Numbered from the stretch's first letter, positions 1 to 6,826 are shown. The stretch: DNA of 6,826 nt from Bacteroidales bacterium (GCA_029931995.1 JAOZQX010000071.1:1-6826); one strand, 5' to 3'. Numbers and translations: made by a program. The notes: generated by a model not told the origin, from the sequence alone.

Positions 1-1237
1 ATTTTTTTGCAGGAATAAAGCCCGCAAATATGCCCGATATTATCAAAATTACCAAGGCTATTATTGCTTTGTCAAAATCAATCATCGGATTTGAAAACAT
101 ATCGTTATCTGCCCCCGACATGTCCATTGCATAACTTATCAGTTCTAGCAAACCAACCCCTAAACTTAGTCCAATATAACCGGCAACAGTTGTCAAAAAA
201 ACAGATTCCTGAATAACTTGAACAATAATTTTAAGCGGAGTTGCTCCTACAGCTCTTTTAATTCCAAATTCTTTGGTTCTTTCTTTTACAACAATTAGCA
301 TAATATTACTCACGCCAATTACTCCGGCTATTAATGTTCCAATTCCAACAATCCAGATCAAACCATTAATTCCATTAAATAGGATTTCAAATTGATTAAA
401 TTCTTTTTCTAAATTGAAATTATCAAACGCTCGATTATCATCTGGGTGAATATTATGCCGCTGTTTTAATAGCGCTAACACTTTTTCTTCAACTACCGAA
501 GCAGATATTCCGGGTTTAGAAGTAATGGCATATCCACCACTTACACCATTGCCCTGATTAAATGCTTTTTGTACGGTTGTAAATGGAAGATAAATAACCT
601 GATTATCAAATTCCCCTCCATTATTACTTGATCGATAGGATTTAAAAACCCCCACAATAGTAAAATACACCCCATTCACGCGTATGTTTGTTCCAATCGG
701 GTTTTCCTCTTTCTCAAACATTTCCTCTAAAATTCGCACTCCAATAACAGCTACTTTTCTGGATTCATCAATATCAATTTCATTGATGAATCGTCCATTG
801 GTAATTTGCATTGGATTGATAAGATTAGCTGTTGGATAATCACCCGAAACCCTGAAGCTTCCTACTCGTTCACCACGCACAACATTATTAACCCTGCTTC
901 CAAATCCTTCGGCACGTGCAGCTATATATTCAATTTCATTAATTTGGTCTTTTAATGCTTTTGTATCATCGTTTGTTAAATCAAAGGTTCTGCCTTTAGG
1001 GAATCCCTTATAAGGTATAGATGTGCGAGCCGGATTAAGAAATATACAGTTTGTGGAAAGCTTTCCAAGTCCCGAATAAGCGGCATCTTTCAGTCCGCGA
1101 CCCGAACCCAACATAATAACCAGCATAAATATTCCCCAGAATACTCCAAAGGCTGTAAAAAATGTTCTCAGCTTATTTTTCTTAAGCGTTAAGAATATTT
1201 CTTGCCATTTATCTATATCTATTAATGTTATTTTCAT
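1..1237 (-). CDS. ABC transporter permease, MacB/FtsX type (3' end cut by window edge)
   Basis: This is an inner-membrane permease subunit of a MacB-type ABC transporter. Reading from ATG at 1237, 412 codons are open to the left edge with no stop. By alignment with the downstream-coded paralogue (1254-2489), about 16 residues are missing. The N-terminus has a short cytoplasmic helix (DIDKWQEIF, residues 7-15) and a first membrane segment at about 25-46. A periplasmic MacB-type domain follows at about 50-285. Three more hydrophobic segments lie at about 293-317, 343-368 and 389-411. The conserved FtsX-domain signature is present: GVSNIMLIVVKERTKE (308-323), then a cytoplasmic RAVGATP (328-334). 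No ATPase domain is fused, so it must use the separate ATPase at 2495-3223. It starts 16 bases after the stop of the preceding permease, with an A-rich leader and no clear Shine-Dalgarno sequence. The family assignment is secure; the substrate is unknown. Confidence 0.93.
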   Translation of the reverse strand, partial: MKITLIDIDKWQEIFLTLKKNKLRTFFTAFGVFWGIFMLVIMLGSGRGLKDAAYSGLGKLSTNCIFLNPARTSIPYKGFPKGRTFDLTNDDTKALKDQINEIEYIAARAEGFGSRVNNVVRGERVGSFRVSGDYPTANLINPMQITNGRFINEIDIDESRKVAVIGVRILEEMFEKEENPIGTNIRVNGVYFTIVGVFKSYRSSNNGGEFDNQVIYLPFTTVQKAFNQGNGVSGGYAITSKPGISASVVEEKVLALLKQRHNIHPDDNRAFDNFNLEKEFNQFEILFNGINGLIWIVGIGTLIAGVIGVSNIMLIVVKERTKEFGIKRAVGATPLKIIVQVIQESVFLTTVAGYIGLSLGVGLLELISYAMDMSGADNDMFSNPMIDFDKAIIALVILIISGIFAGFIPAKK

Positions 1238-1253
1238 TTTCGTTTTATGTCTT

Positions 1254-2489
1254 TTATTCATCACGTAAGGCAATAACCGGACGAACTTTTGCCGCTTTCC
1301 GTGCCGGAACAAATCCGGCAAATGCACCAGCTGCAATTAGTACTAGGGTTGCCCCAATGGCTACTTCAAAATTTATTTCGGGATTAGAGAAAAATTCGAT
1401 GTCTTTGGGTAGCACACTTGAAATTAATTCTAGCAGTCCAACACCCAAAACCAGGCCTATATATCCTGCAAAAGTTGTAATTAAAACAGATTCCTGTAAA
1501 ATTAAACTAACTACAGACCAAGGTGTGGCACCTAAGGCTTTTCTTACACCAATCTCCTTGGTTCGATCTTTTACCACAATCATCATAATATTGCTCACTC
1601 CAACAATTCCGGCAATAATAGTTCCCATACCGATAATCCAAATAAACAGTCTAATGTTTCGGAATAAATCCAAAAATCGTTTAAAGTCTTCAATATTATT
1701 ATTGATAAAAACAGCCCTTCTATCGTCAACTGAAAATTTATGACGTTTTGCCAATATTTTTCTGGCTTCTCTTGCAACCTTCTGGCTAACGGGAATATTT
1801 GCTTCATCAAAAACCAAATAAATGGAGGTCATTTCATTTGCCCTACTAAAAACTCCCTGAGCCGTTGAAATAGGAAGGTAAACACGGTTTAAAACCCGAT
1901 CGCCACTTTTATCATCAAACACACCAACCACCCTAAATGATAATCCGCTAATAATCAAATATTCGCCAATGGCCTCTTCGCCCTCTTCAAACAAAGCTTC
2001 ATACACAAGGCGACCAATACAAATTACTTTTCGCTTTTGTTCAACATCAATATTATTTATAAATCTGCCCGAAGTAACAATAGCTTCAGCTACATAATCA
2101 TAAGGTGGATGAATGGCGTATATATTAAAATTGCCATAATCGTTTTGATATGAAATTGAATGTGTGCCCGCCAAAATAAACCTTCCAGAACCTTCTTTAA
2201 CATTATTGAGTCGAACTAGGGCGTTAAAATCTTCATTTGTAAAAGTTATTCTGCGTCCCGCTTGCATGCCCTGAAATGCCTCGGAGGTGGTTCCTCGATG
2301 TATTCCCACTAATTTTACACCATCATCTTCAAATTGGCGACGCACTCCATTTTCTAAACCGTAACCCGAGCCCAATAATACAATGAGCATAAAAATTCCC
2401 CACGCTACACTAAATCCGGTCAAAAAAGTCCGCAAGCGGTTTTTTTTAATCGTGTTAAAAATTTCCTGCCATTTATCAATGTCAAACAT
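1254..2489 (-). CDS. ABC transporter permease, MacB/FtsX type (complete)
   Basis: This 411-residue inner-membrane permease is a paralogue of the next gene in the operon. The layout is the four-helix MacB/LolC/LolE plan. The N-terminal cytoplasmic helix carries DIDKWQEIF (3-11) and the first membrane segment is at about 22-43. A periplasmic MacB-type domain covers about 45-278, and three membrane segments sit at about 282-305, 334-360 and 375-396. The FtsX signature GVSNIMMIVVKDRTKEIGVRKALGATP is split here as GVSNIMMIVV (297-306) and KEIGVRKALGATP (311-323). It ends with the typical basic cytoplasmic tail PARKAAKVRP. The length is normal for stand-alone MacB-like permeases. ATG at 2489 is 5 bases after the ATPase stop, so the two are probably translationally coupled. 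With two unlike permeases beside one ATPase, a heteromeric transporter is likely, but two homodimers cannot be excluded. The substrate cannot be inferred. Confidence 0.95.
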   Translation of the reverse strand: MFDIDKWQEIFNTIKKNRLRTFLTGFSVAWGIFMLIVLLGSGYGLENGVRRQFEDDGVKLVGIHRGTTSEAFQGMQAGRRITFTNEDFNALVRLNNVKEGSGRFILAGTHSISYQNDYGNFNIYAIHPPYDYVAEAIVTSGRFINNIDVEQKRKVICIGRLVYEALFEEGEEAIGEYLIISGLSFRVVGVFDDKSGDRVLNRVYLPISTAQGVFSRANEMTSIYLVFDEANIPVSQKVAREARKILAKRHKFSVDDRRAVFINNNIEDFKRFLDLFRNIRLFIWIIGMGTIIAGIVGVSNIMMIVVKDRTKEIGVRKALGATPWSVVSLILQESVLITTFAGYIGLVLGVGLLELISSVLPKDIEFFSNPEINFEVAIGATLVLIAAGAFAGFVPARKAAKVRPVIALRDE

Positions 2490-2494
2490 GTGGA

Positions 2495-3223
2495 CTAATT
2501 TTTTAATGCCTGATTTAATAGTTGATTTTCTTTCAGTTTTTTCAACTCACCGTTGAAAATATCCTGTTCAATTATGCCGTCTTTTAGTCGAATAATACGA
2601 TCGGTGCGTTCGGCAATATCTTGTTCGTGAGTTACAATCAAAATAGTAATCCCCATGTCGTTCACCTCTTTCAAAATATCCATAACCTCCATAGAGGTTT
2701 GTGAATCGAGTGCTCCAGTGGGCTCATCAGCTAAGATTACTTTTGGGTTAGAAATTAGTGCGCGGGCAATTGCTAAACGTTGTTTTTGACCACCTGATAA
2801 TTCATTTGGTAAATGATCGGCCCATTCTAATAGCCCCATCTTATCCAAATATTGCAGTGCAATTTTGTTTCTTTTTTTTCGATTTACTTTTTGATAATAA
2901 AGTGGTAATGCAACATTTTCCATCGCATTTTTGAAAGGAATTAAATTGAACGACTGAAAAACAAAACCCAACATTTTATTTCTGTAAAGGGCTGCTTTGG
3001 TTTCACTCATGTCTTTAATTAACACATTATCAATTTTATACTTCCCATTGTCATGATTGTCGAGCAAACCGATAATATTAAGCAGTGTTGATTTCCCCGA
3101 ACCCGAAGATCCCATTACCGAAACCATTTCTCCTTTTTCAATTTTCAGGTCTATGCCCTTCAAAACATGAAGCTTATTACTTCCCGTTGTATATGTTTTA
3201 TGAATATTGTCCAGATAAATCAT
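2495..3223 (-). CDS. ABC transporter ATP-binding protein (MacB/LolD-type)
   Basis: This 242-residue cytoplasmic ATPase powers the two permeases coded after it. All nucleotide-binding motifs are intact: Walker A GSSGSGKST (38-46), Q-loop glutamine 90 in VFQSFNLIPF, signature LSGGQKQR (142-149), Walker B VILADE (162-167) with catalytic Glu167, D-loop ALD (171-173) and H-loop His199. The FNLIP segment after the Q-loop and the LADEPTGALDS stretch are typical of the MacB/LolD/FtsE exporter branch, as opposed to importers. The C-terminus has a short charged and polar helix (about 225-242) beyond the usual core. ATG at 3223 is the first gene position of a minus-strand operon; the leader is A/T-rich without a clear Shine-Dalgarno. 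The specific transported compound, and whether the system is MacAB-like efflux or lipoprotein handling, is not determined. An adaptor or outer-membrane partner could lie beyond the left edge. Confidence 0.96.
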   Translation of the reverse strand: MIYLDNIHKTYTTGSNKLHVLKGIDLKIEKGEMVSVMGSSGSGKSTLLNIIGLLDNHDNGKYKIDNVLIKDMSETKAALYRNKMLGFVFQSFNLIPFKNAMENVALPLYYQKVNRKKRNKIALQYLDKMGLLEWADHLPNELSGGQKQRLAIARALISNPKVILADEPTGALDSQTSMEVMDILKEVNDMGITILIVTHEQDIAERTDRIIRLKDGIIEQDIFNGELKKLKENQLLNQALKN

Positions 3224-3382
3224 ACAATCATTTATTTTAACTTTTCACATCAAAATTGCTCAAATAGCAACTATTTTTTTAACTTAGACCCACAAGGGGC
3301 GGTAAAGGTTACAGATGATTTGGCAACTTTATAGAATATTTTAGCCAAGATTGCGTTTGGATTAAATCTAAAATTATTTGAT
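3224..3382. promoter_or_regulatory. Divergent intergenic region between the ABC operon and the histidine kinase
   Basis: These 159 bases separate two divergently transcribed units, so promoters for both directions should lie here. For the ABC operon (minus strand), CAATTTTG (complement of 3251-3258) is one mismatch from the Bacteroidota -7 element TAnnTTTG and would leave a leader of about 20 bases. I see no good -33 TTG at the right distance. For the kinase, TGCGTTTG (3352-3359) is also one mismatch from the element but again lacks a -33 partner. A 5-bp inverted repeat (3256-3270) followed by a T-run lies in the middle. No small gene or RNA is evident. The region's promoter role is inferred from gene orientation; the exact elements are weak guesses. 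Confidence 0.45.
3256..3270. repeat. Short inverted repeat TTGCT-CAAAT-AGCAA
   Basis: TTGCT (3256-3260) and AGCAA (3266-3270) are perfect inverse complements around a five-base loop. CTATTTTTTT (3271-3280) follows on the plus strand. The shape resembles a weak intrinsic terminator pointing right, but no plus-strand gene precedes it. It could instead be an operator site for either divergent gene, or chance: a 5-bp stem in AT-rich DNA is not rare. Confidence 0.25.
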
Positions 3383-4906
3383 TTGAATATTTATCTTCAA
3401 AAACGGCGCTGGAAAATTGGTTTGTTTATCATTGCAATCCTTATTGTGTTTTTGTCGCTATGGTATACGAATGTGTTGGTGCGACATTTTGCAGAGAACG
3501 AACGAACCAATGTAAGTGTTTGGGCTAACGCCATTCAACGGAAAGCAAATTTGGTTAATTATGCAAATCAGTTTTTTGAAGAAATACAAAAAGAAGAAGA
3601 TAAAAGAGCTCGGCTTTTAGCCGAAACCTATAAACGAATTTCTACCGAAAGCAATTCAAAAGATCTCACTTTTTACTTAAATATAATCAGAAATAATACA
3701 ACCATTCCGGTTATACTAACAAGGGAGGATGGGGGTATTATTAGCTCGGTAAATGTGAATTTTGATCCCGATAGCTTAAAAAAATTAATGGATGTTGATT
3801 TGAAAAAGGAGTTTCTTGCCTTTAAGCCTATTAATATTTATTTTTCGCCCGAAGAAAAAAACATTCTCTACTACAAACAATCAACCATTTACACCGAGCT
3901 ACGACAAGTTTTGGACGATTTAATTAAATCTTTTTTCTCAGAGATCGTTGAGAATTCCGTTTCGGTTCCTGTTATTGTTACTGACAGTCTTCGTGAAACT
4001 GTTCATGCTTTTGGGAACATTGATTCGCTTGAGATGCAAAACACTGACTTTGTCCGGCATGCCATCAATGAAATGCGTTCCGAAAACGACCCCATCAAAA
4101 TTCAATTACCAAATAGCGGAACAACCTATATTTTCTACCATAATTCATTCCTGTTAAGACAAATAAAATATTACCCTTATGTTCAATTTTTAATTATCGG
4201 TTTATTTTTCATTATTGTTTATCTGGTGTTTAACACTGCATGGAAATCGGAGCAAAATCAGGTTTGGGTTGGGATGTCGAAAGAAACGGCACACCAACTT
4301 GGCACACCTTTATCATCCATGATTGCCTGGATTGAAATATTAAAAATGAAAAACGTAGATAAGGAGATTTTGGGAGAAATTGAAAATGATTTGGGGCGGC
4401 TTGAAGGTATTACTGAACGGTTTTCAAAAATTGGATCTCCCGCGATACTCGAAAATCAAAATATTACAAGCATAATTTACGATTCGATTGAATATATTAA
4501 ACGACGCACTTCCAAAAAGGTAAAATACATAATTAATCTTCCAAAAAATAGCGTGGTTATTGCACCTGTCAACAAGCATCTTTTTGAATGGGTTGTTGAA
4601 AACCTTTGCAAAAATGCTGTTGATGCAATGAACGGAGTGGGCATTCTCACAATTAATATTACAGATGTAAACAAATATGTGATCCTTGATTTTGTTGACA
4701 CGGGAAAAGGCATTGCCAAATCTAATTACAAAACAGTTTTTAACCCTGGGTATACAAGCAAAACCAGGGGTTGGGGGCTAGGGTTATCCCTTTCTGAGCG
4801 CATTATGAAAAACTATCATAAAGGCAAAATATTTGTAAAATCATCCGTGATCGATCAAGGAACCACCTTCCGAATAGTTCTTAAAAAAGAGCCCCTCAAA
4901 AATTAG
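3383..4906 (+). CDS. Membrane sensor histidine kinase without HAMP domain (orphan)
   Basis: This 507-residue protein is an inner-membrane sensor kinase that should autophosphorylate on His304. Membrane segments are at about 12-34 and 266-284, enclosing a periplasmic region of about 230 residues. That region contains two similar modules (about 97-175 and 184-260), each with a (I/V)PVI(L/V)T strand, a DSL motif, a P-I-x-I strand and an LRQ end. Only about 20 residues separate the second membrane segment from the H-box, leaving no room for a HAMP domain. The H-box is KETAHQLGTPLSSM (300-313). The ATPase half has the N-box ENLCKNAVDAM (406-416), G1 DTGKGI (439-444), the F-box FNPGYTSKT (453-461) and G2 GWGLGLSL (463-470). 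The start is TTG at 3383: the frame is open back to a TAG at 3332 but contains no ATG, and the next in-frame ATG would remove residues 1-135 including the first membrane segment. No response regulator lies beside it. hemW follows on the same strand. Confidence 0.93.
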   Translation: MNIYLQKRRWKIGLFIIAILIVFLSLWYTNVLVRHFAENERTNVSVWANAIQRKANLVNYANQFFEEIQKEEDKRARLLAETYKRISTESNSKDLTFYLNIIRNNTTIPVILTREDGGIISSVNVNFDPDSLKKLMDVDLKKEFLAFKPINIYFSPEEKNILYYKQSTIYTELRQVLDDLIKSFFSEIVENSVSVPVIVTDSLRETVHAFGNIDSLEMQNTDFVRHAINEMRSENDPIKIQLPNSGTTYIFYHNSFLLRQIKYYPYVQFLIIGLFFIIVYLVFNTAWKSEQNQVWVGMSKETAHQLGTPLSSMIAWIEILKMKNVDKEILGEIENDLGRLEGITERFSKIGSPAILENQNITSIIYDSIEYIKRRTSKKVKYIINLPKNSVVIAPVNKHLFEWVVENLCKNAVDAMNGVGILTINITDVNKYVILDFVDTGKGIAKSNYKTVFNPGYTSKTRGWGLGLSLSERIMKNYHKGKIFVKSSVIDQGTTFRIVLKKEPLKN

Positions 4907-4940
4907 TAATTATCCATTACCTTTGATGAATATTAGTGCT

Positions 4941-6065
4941 ATGGCAGGTATTTATATTCATATTCCTTTTTGTAAACAAAAGTGTCATTATTGTAATTTT
5001 TTTTCGGTGGCATCATCAAAAAATAAAGCTGAATTTATTGGTGCACTAAAAAAAGAAATTAAACTACAAAAAAACTACCTGAAAAACGAAGAGGTTAAAA
5101 CGGTTTATTTCGGGGGAGGGACTCCTTCGCTGCTGAGCGTTTTTGAAATTGAAAACATATTTGAAGAACTGAATAAATACCACAACATTTCGAAAAATGC
5201 TGAAATAACACTTGAGGCCAATCCAGACGACTTAAATACAAAAAAAATTCAATCGCTCTCAAAATCCATTGTAAATCGGTTAAGCATTGGTGTGCAATCT
5301 TTTTTTAATGACGACTTAAAATATTTAAACCGAGTTCATCAATCCGAACAGGCATTATGCGCCATAAAACAATCACAGGATGCGGGATTTAAAAATATTA
5401 GTATTGATTTGATTTACGGTATTCCAACCTTATCTAATGAAAAATGGCAAAAGAATCTTAACTTATTTTTCAACCTGAATTTGGCTCATTTGTCAGCCTA
5501 TTCGTTAACCGTTGAACCCAAAACTGCGCTTGAAACCCTAATCCGGAAAAAGAAAATACCCCCCATAAAGGAAGCTGAAAGTATTATTCATTTTGAAGAA
5601 TTAATCACACAAACTGAGGCACATGGTTTTATTCATTACGAAATTTCAAACTTCAGCAAGGAGGGGTATTATTCAAAACACAACAGTTCATATTGGCTCG
5701 GGGGCAACTATTTGGGATTGGGACCTTCGGCGCATTCATATAATGGGGTATCGCGCCAATGGAATGTTTCTCAAATTTCAAAATATATTTTAAACACGAA
5801 GGGAGAAGCAATATTCGAAAAAGAAATTTTAAGCAAAACACAACAGTTTAACGAATATGTAATGACCTCAATTCGTACAGTTTGGGGTTGCAATCTTGAG
5901 CATATTAAAAACACCTATGGTAAATCTTTTTACGAGCATCTTGCTCGCTCAGCATCCAAACACATAACCGAACAAAGAATTAAACAAAAAGGAAGTGTTC
6001 TTTCTCTGACTCGTTTAGGAAAACTATATGCCGACGGTATTGCTGCTGATTTATTTAAAGATTAG
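4941..6065 (+). CDS. hemW: Radical SAM heme chaperone HemW
   Basis: This is a HemN-like radical SAM protein of the HemW branch, a cytoplasmic [4Fe-4S]/SAM protein that in other bacteria binds heme and passes it to membrane respiratory proteins. From ATG at 4941 it is 374 residues, the usual size. The N-terminus reads MAGIYIHIPFCKQKCHYCNF, with the cluster cysteines at 11, 15 and 18 (CX3CX2C). The residue two after the third cysteine is Phe, not the fourth Cys of true HemN, which argues against coproporphyrinogen dehydrogenase. The SAM-binding GGGTPS is at 58-63 and the HemW-typical HNSSYW is at 247-252. The C-terminal winged-helix-like part is present. Alternative in-frame starts are ATG at 4926 (five extra residues) and TTG at 4923; I prefer 4941 because HemW proteins usually begin directly with this strand. 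The gap to the kinase stop is 34 bases, so co-transcription is likely. Confidence 0.95.
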   Translation: MAGIYIHIPFCKQKCHYCNFFSVASSKNKAEFIGALKKEIKLQKNYLKNEEVKTVYFGGGTPSLLSVFEIENIFEELNKYHNISKNAEITLEANPDDLNTKKIQSLSKSIVNRLSIGVQSFFNDDLKYLNRVHQSEQALCAIKQSQDAGFKNISIDLIYGIPTLSNEKWQKNLNLFFNLNLAHLSAYSLTVEPKTALETLIRKKKIPPIKEAESIIHFEELITQTEAHGFIHYEISNFSKEGYYSKHNSSYWLGGNYLGLGPSAHSYNGVSRQWNVSQISKYILNTKGEAIFEKEILSKTQQFNEYVMTSIRTVWGCNLEHIKNTYGKSFYEHLARSASKHITEQRIKQKGSVLSLTRLGKLYADGIAADLFKD

Positions 6066-6070
6066 GCTGG

Positions 6071-6706
6071 TTAATGTGATTTTTGAATTAAAGAAAATTC
6101 AAGTTTTACCGGATTATGATCTGAGTTTTCAAAACCCAAAGAAAAAGTTTTGCAATTTTCAATTTTAATATTTGGCGAAACCACAAAAAAATCGATTGTG
6201 GAAATTTTTGTTTTTCCCTCTTCGTAAAAAGTGTTTAATGCTCTGTTGGTTGGGGTGTCGGCGCTAAAAGCAAATTTCCATTCAAAGGGAAGATAATTGA
6301 AATCCAGGCAATGAACATCATTTTGTAATAAGTCTGTAGGAATTTGTGAAACCTTTAAAAATTGTGGGGGAAATTTATTCCAATCGCCGCCAGCTACAAC
6401 ATAATTTCCTTTTTCATATTCTTGAAGCATTTTATTTTTCAAAATATTTAATTCAAGCATTCTCAATGAATCTTCAGAAACATAATACGAATTATGGGTG
6501 TTGATTAAAACAAGGTCTTTGCCCGAAGGCAGGGGCTGTCTAAAAAGGATAAAACAGCGATCTAACAAAAATAATTTTTCTGGCCAAGTTGCAATATTTG
6601 GATAAGAAATACGTAAGTGTTCATCCGAAAAAAACCGACTAAACGTCATCATGCCAGCACTTACAAAGCCCATGGGTTTTAATATTGGCATTGGAACAAA
6701 TGGCAC
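6071..6706 (-). CDS. Endonuclease/exonuclease/phosphatase (EEP) family protein, N-terminally truncated, probable broken gene
   Basis: This frame encodes the C-terminal two thirds of an EEP-superfamily metal-dependent hydrolase (DNase I/exonuclease III fold). From GTG at 6706 there are 211 residues; full-length relatives of this Bacteroidota type are, from memory, roughly 320-370. Visible active-site motifs are NTHN (69-72), GGDWN (106-110), IDFF with Asp172, and the terminal SDH (195-197). The LDRCF segment (48-52) is also family-like. The N-terminal metal-binding glutamate motif (usually QEVD) is absent. Family-like coding, including YNSVFAANYKV, continues upstream of 6706 in the same frame to about 6784, where TAA (6785-6787) stops it, and no good start lies in that stretch. 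So 6706 is probably not a real start and the gene is likely a pseudogene or frameshifted. It converges on hemW with a 5-base gap. Substrate (nucleic acid, phospholipid or phosphoester) is unknown. Confidence 0.75.
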   Translation of the reverse strand: MPFVPMPILKPMGFVSAGMMTFSRFFSDEHLRISYPNIATWPEKLFLLDRCFILFRQPLPSGKDLVLINTHNSYYVSEDSLRMLELNILKNKMLQEYEKGNYVVAGGDWNKFPPQFLKVSQIPTDLLQNDVHCLDFNYLPFEWKFAFSADTPTNRALNTFYEEGKTKISTIDFFVVSPNIKIENCKTFSLGFENSDHNPVKLEFSLIQKSH

Positions 6707-6753
6707 TTTGTAATTTGCAGCAAAAACTGAATTATATCCGGTTAAAATATTTT

Positions 6754-6825
6754 TTAGTTCTTCACTTTGGTCACTCCTCTGTATTTAGCTTGTATCAATG
6801 CATCAATAACACTATCATGATGCTC
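6754..6825 (-). other. Partial open frame entering from the right edge, 23 codons then TAA
   Basis: In a different frame from the EEP gene, the minus strand is open from the edge to TAA at 6754-6756. The last residues are EHHDSVIDALIQAKYRGV then TKVKN. The part DALIQAKYRGV has the look of the A-L-x-x-A-x-x-R-G-V helix seen in phospholipase D-like domains, and LIQ could alternatively be a remnant of the EEP LLQEVD region. The fragment is far too short to decide. It overlaps the EEP-like coding at 6754-6784. It may be the end of another gene, the displaced upstream part of the EEP gene, or a junction product. Confidence 0.3.
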
Positions 6826-6826
6826 T

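Noticed and set aside
1225..1743. Plus-strand open frame of 172 codons opposite the permease gene
   Set aside because: It lies antisense to the conserved FtsX domain, has a low-complexity Ser/Ile/Pro-rich translation with no recognisable motif, and is explained as a shadow of the permease frame.
3281..3360. Possible small RNA or tRNA in the divergent region
   Set aside because: No cloverleaf or T-loop sequence (GGTTCRA type) and no stable stem could be found by eye.
4477..4719. Minus-strand open frame inside the kinase ATPase domain
   Set aside because: It is fully antisense to the N-box and G1 region of the kinase and encodes nothing recognisable.
4923..4940. TTG at 4923 or ATG at 4926 as the hemW start
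   Set aside because: Both only add five or six non-conserved residues before the typical MAGIYIHIPF start; no Shine-Dalgarno supports them. ATG at 4926 remains possible.
5653..5841. Minus-strand open frame inside hemW
   Set aside because: It is antisense to the conserved HNSSYW region, short and without family features.
4941..6065. HemN, oxygen-independent coproporphyrinogen III dehydrogenase
   Set aside because: The cluster motif is CX3CX2C followed by N-F, lacking the fourth cysteine of HemN, and HNSSYW is typical of HemW.

Overview
The window looks like a piece of a Bacteroidota chromosome, most likely from the Bacteroidales/Marinilabiliales side. The supporting signs are AT-rich DNA, start codons preceded by A/T-rich stretches with no clear Shine-Dalgarno sequence, TTG/GTG start candidates, and protein families of Bacteroidota flavour (split MacB-type ABC exporters, an HQLGTPL-type histidine kinase next to hemW). 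The taxonomic call is inference from sequence style. No tRNA, rRNA, CRISPR array, insertion sequence or prophage gene is visible.

Left half (1-3223, minus strand): three genes in the order ATPase, permease, permease, with gaps of 5 and 16 bases, so almost certainly one operon. The two permeases are paralogues of each other with a MacB-type periplasmic domain and a C-terminal FtsX domain. The second one runs off the left edge about 16 residues short of its expected end. Together they should form a MacB/LolCDE-like transporter (ATPase dimer plus two different permeases) that moves or extrudes a substrate at the inner membrane. The substrate is not readable from the sequence.

Middle (3224-4906): a 159-base divergent intergenic region, then a plus-strand membrane histidine kinase starting with TTG. 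The kinase has no HAMP domain and no adjacent response regulator. Its periplasmic part appears to contain two diverged copies of one sensor module.

Right half (4941-6826): hemW (radical SAM, heme chaperone family) follows the kinase on the same strand. It ends 5 bases before the end of a convergent minus-strand gene of the endonuclease/exonuclease/phosphatase (EEP) superfamily. The EEP gene is missing its N-terminal part. Family-like coding continues upstream of any usable start codon to an in-frame stop at 6785-6787, and another frame is open to the window edge, so this end looks broken by a frameshift, deletion or rearrangement, or is an assembly error. Most of the window is ordinary. The observations most worth checking are the disrupted EEP 5' region and the duplicated sensor module of the orphan kinase; I see no clear previously undescribed system.
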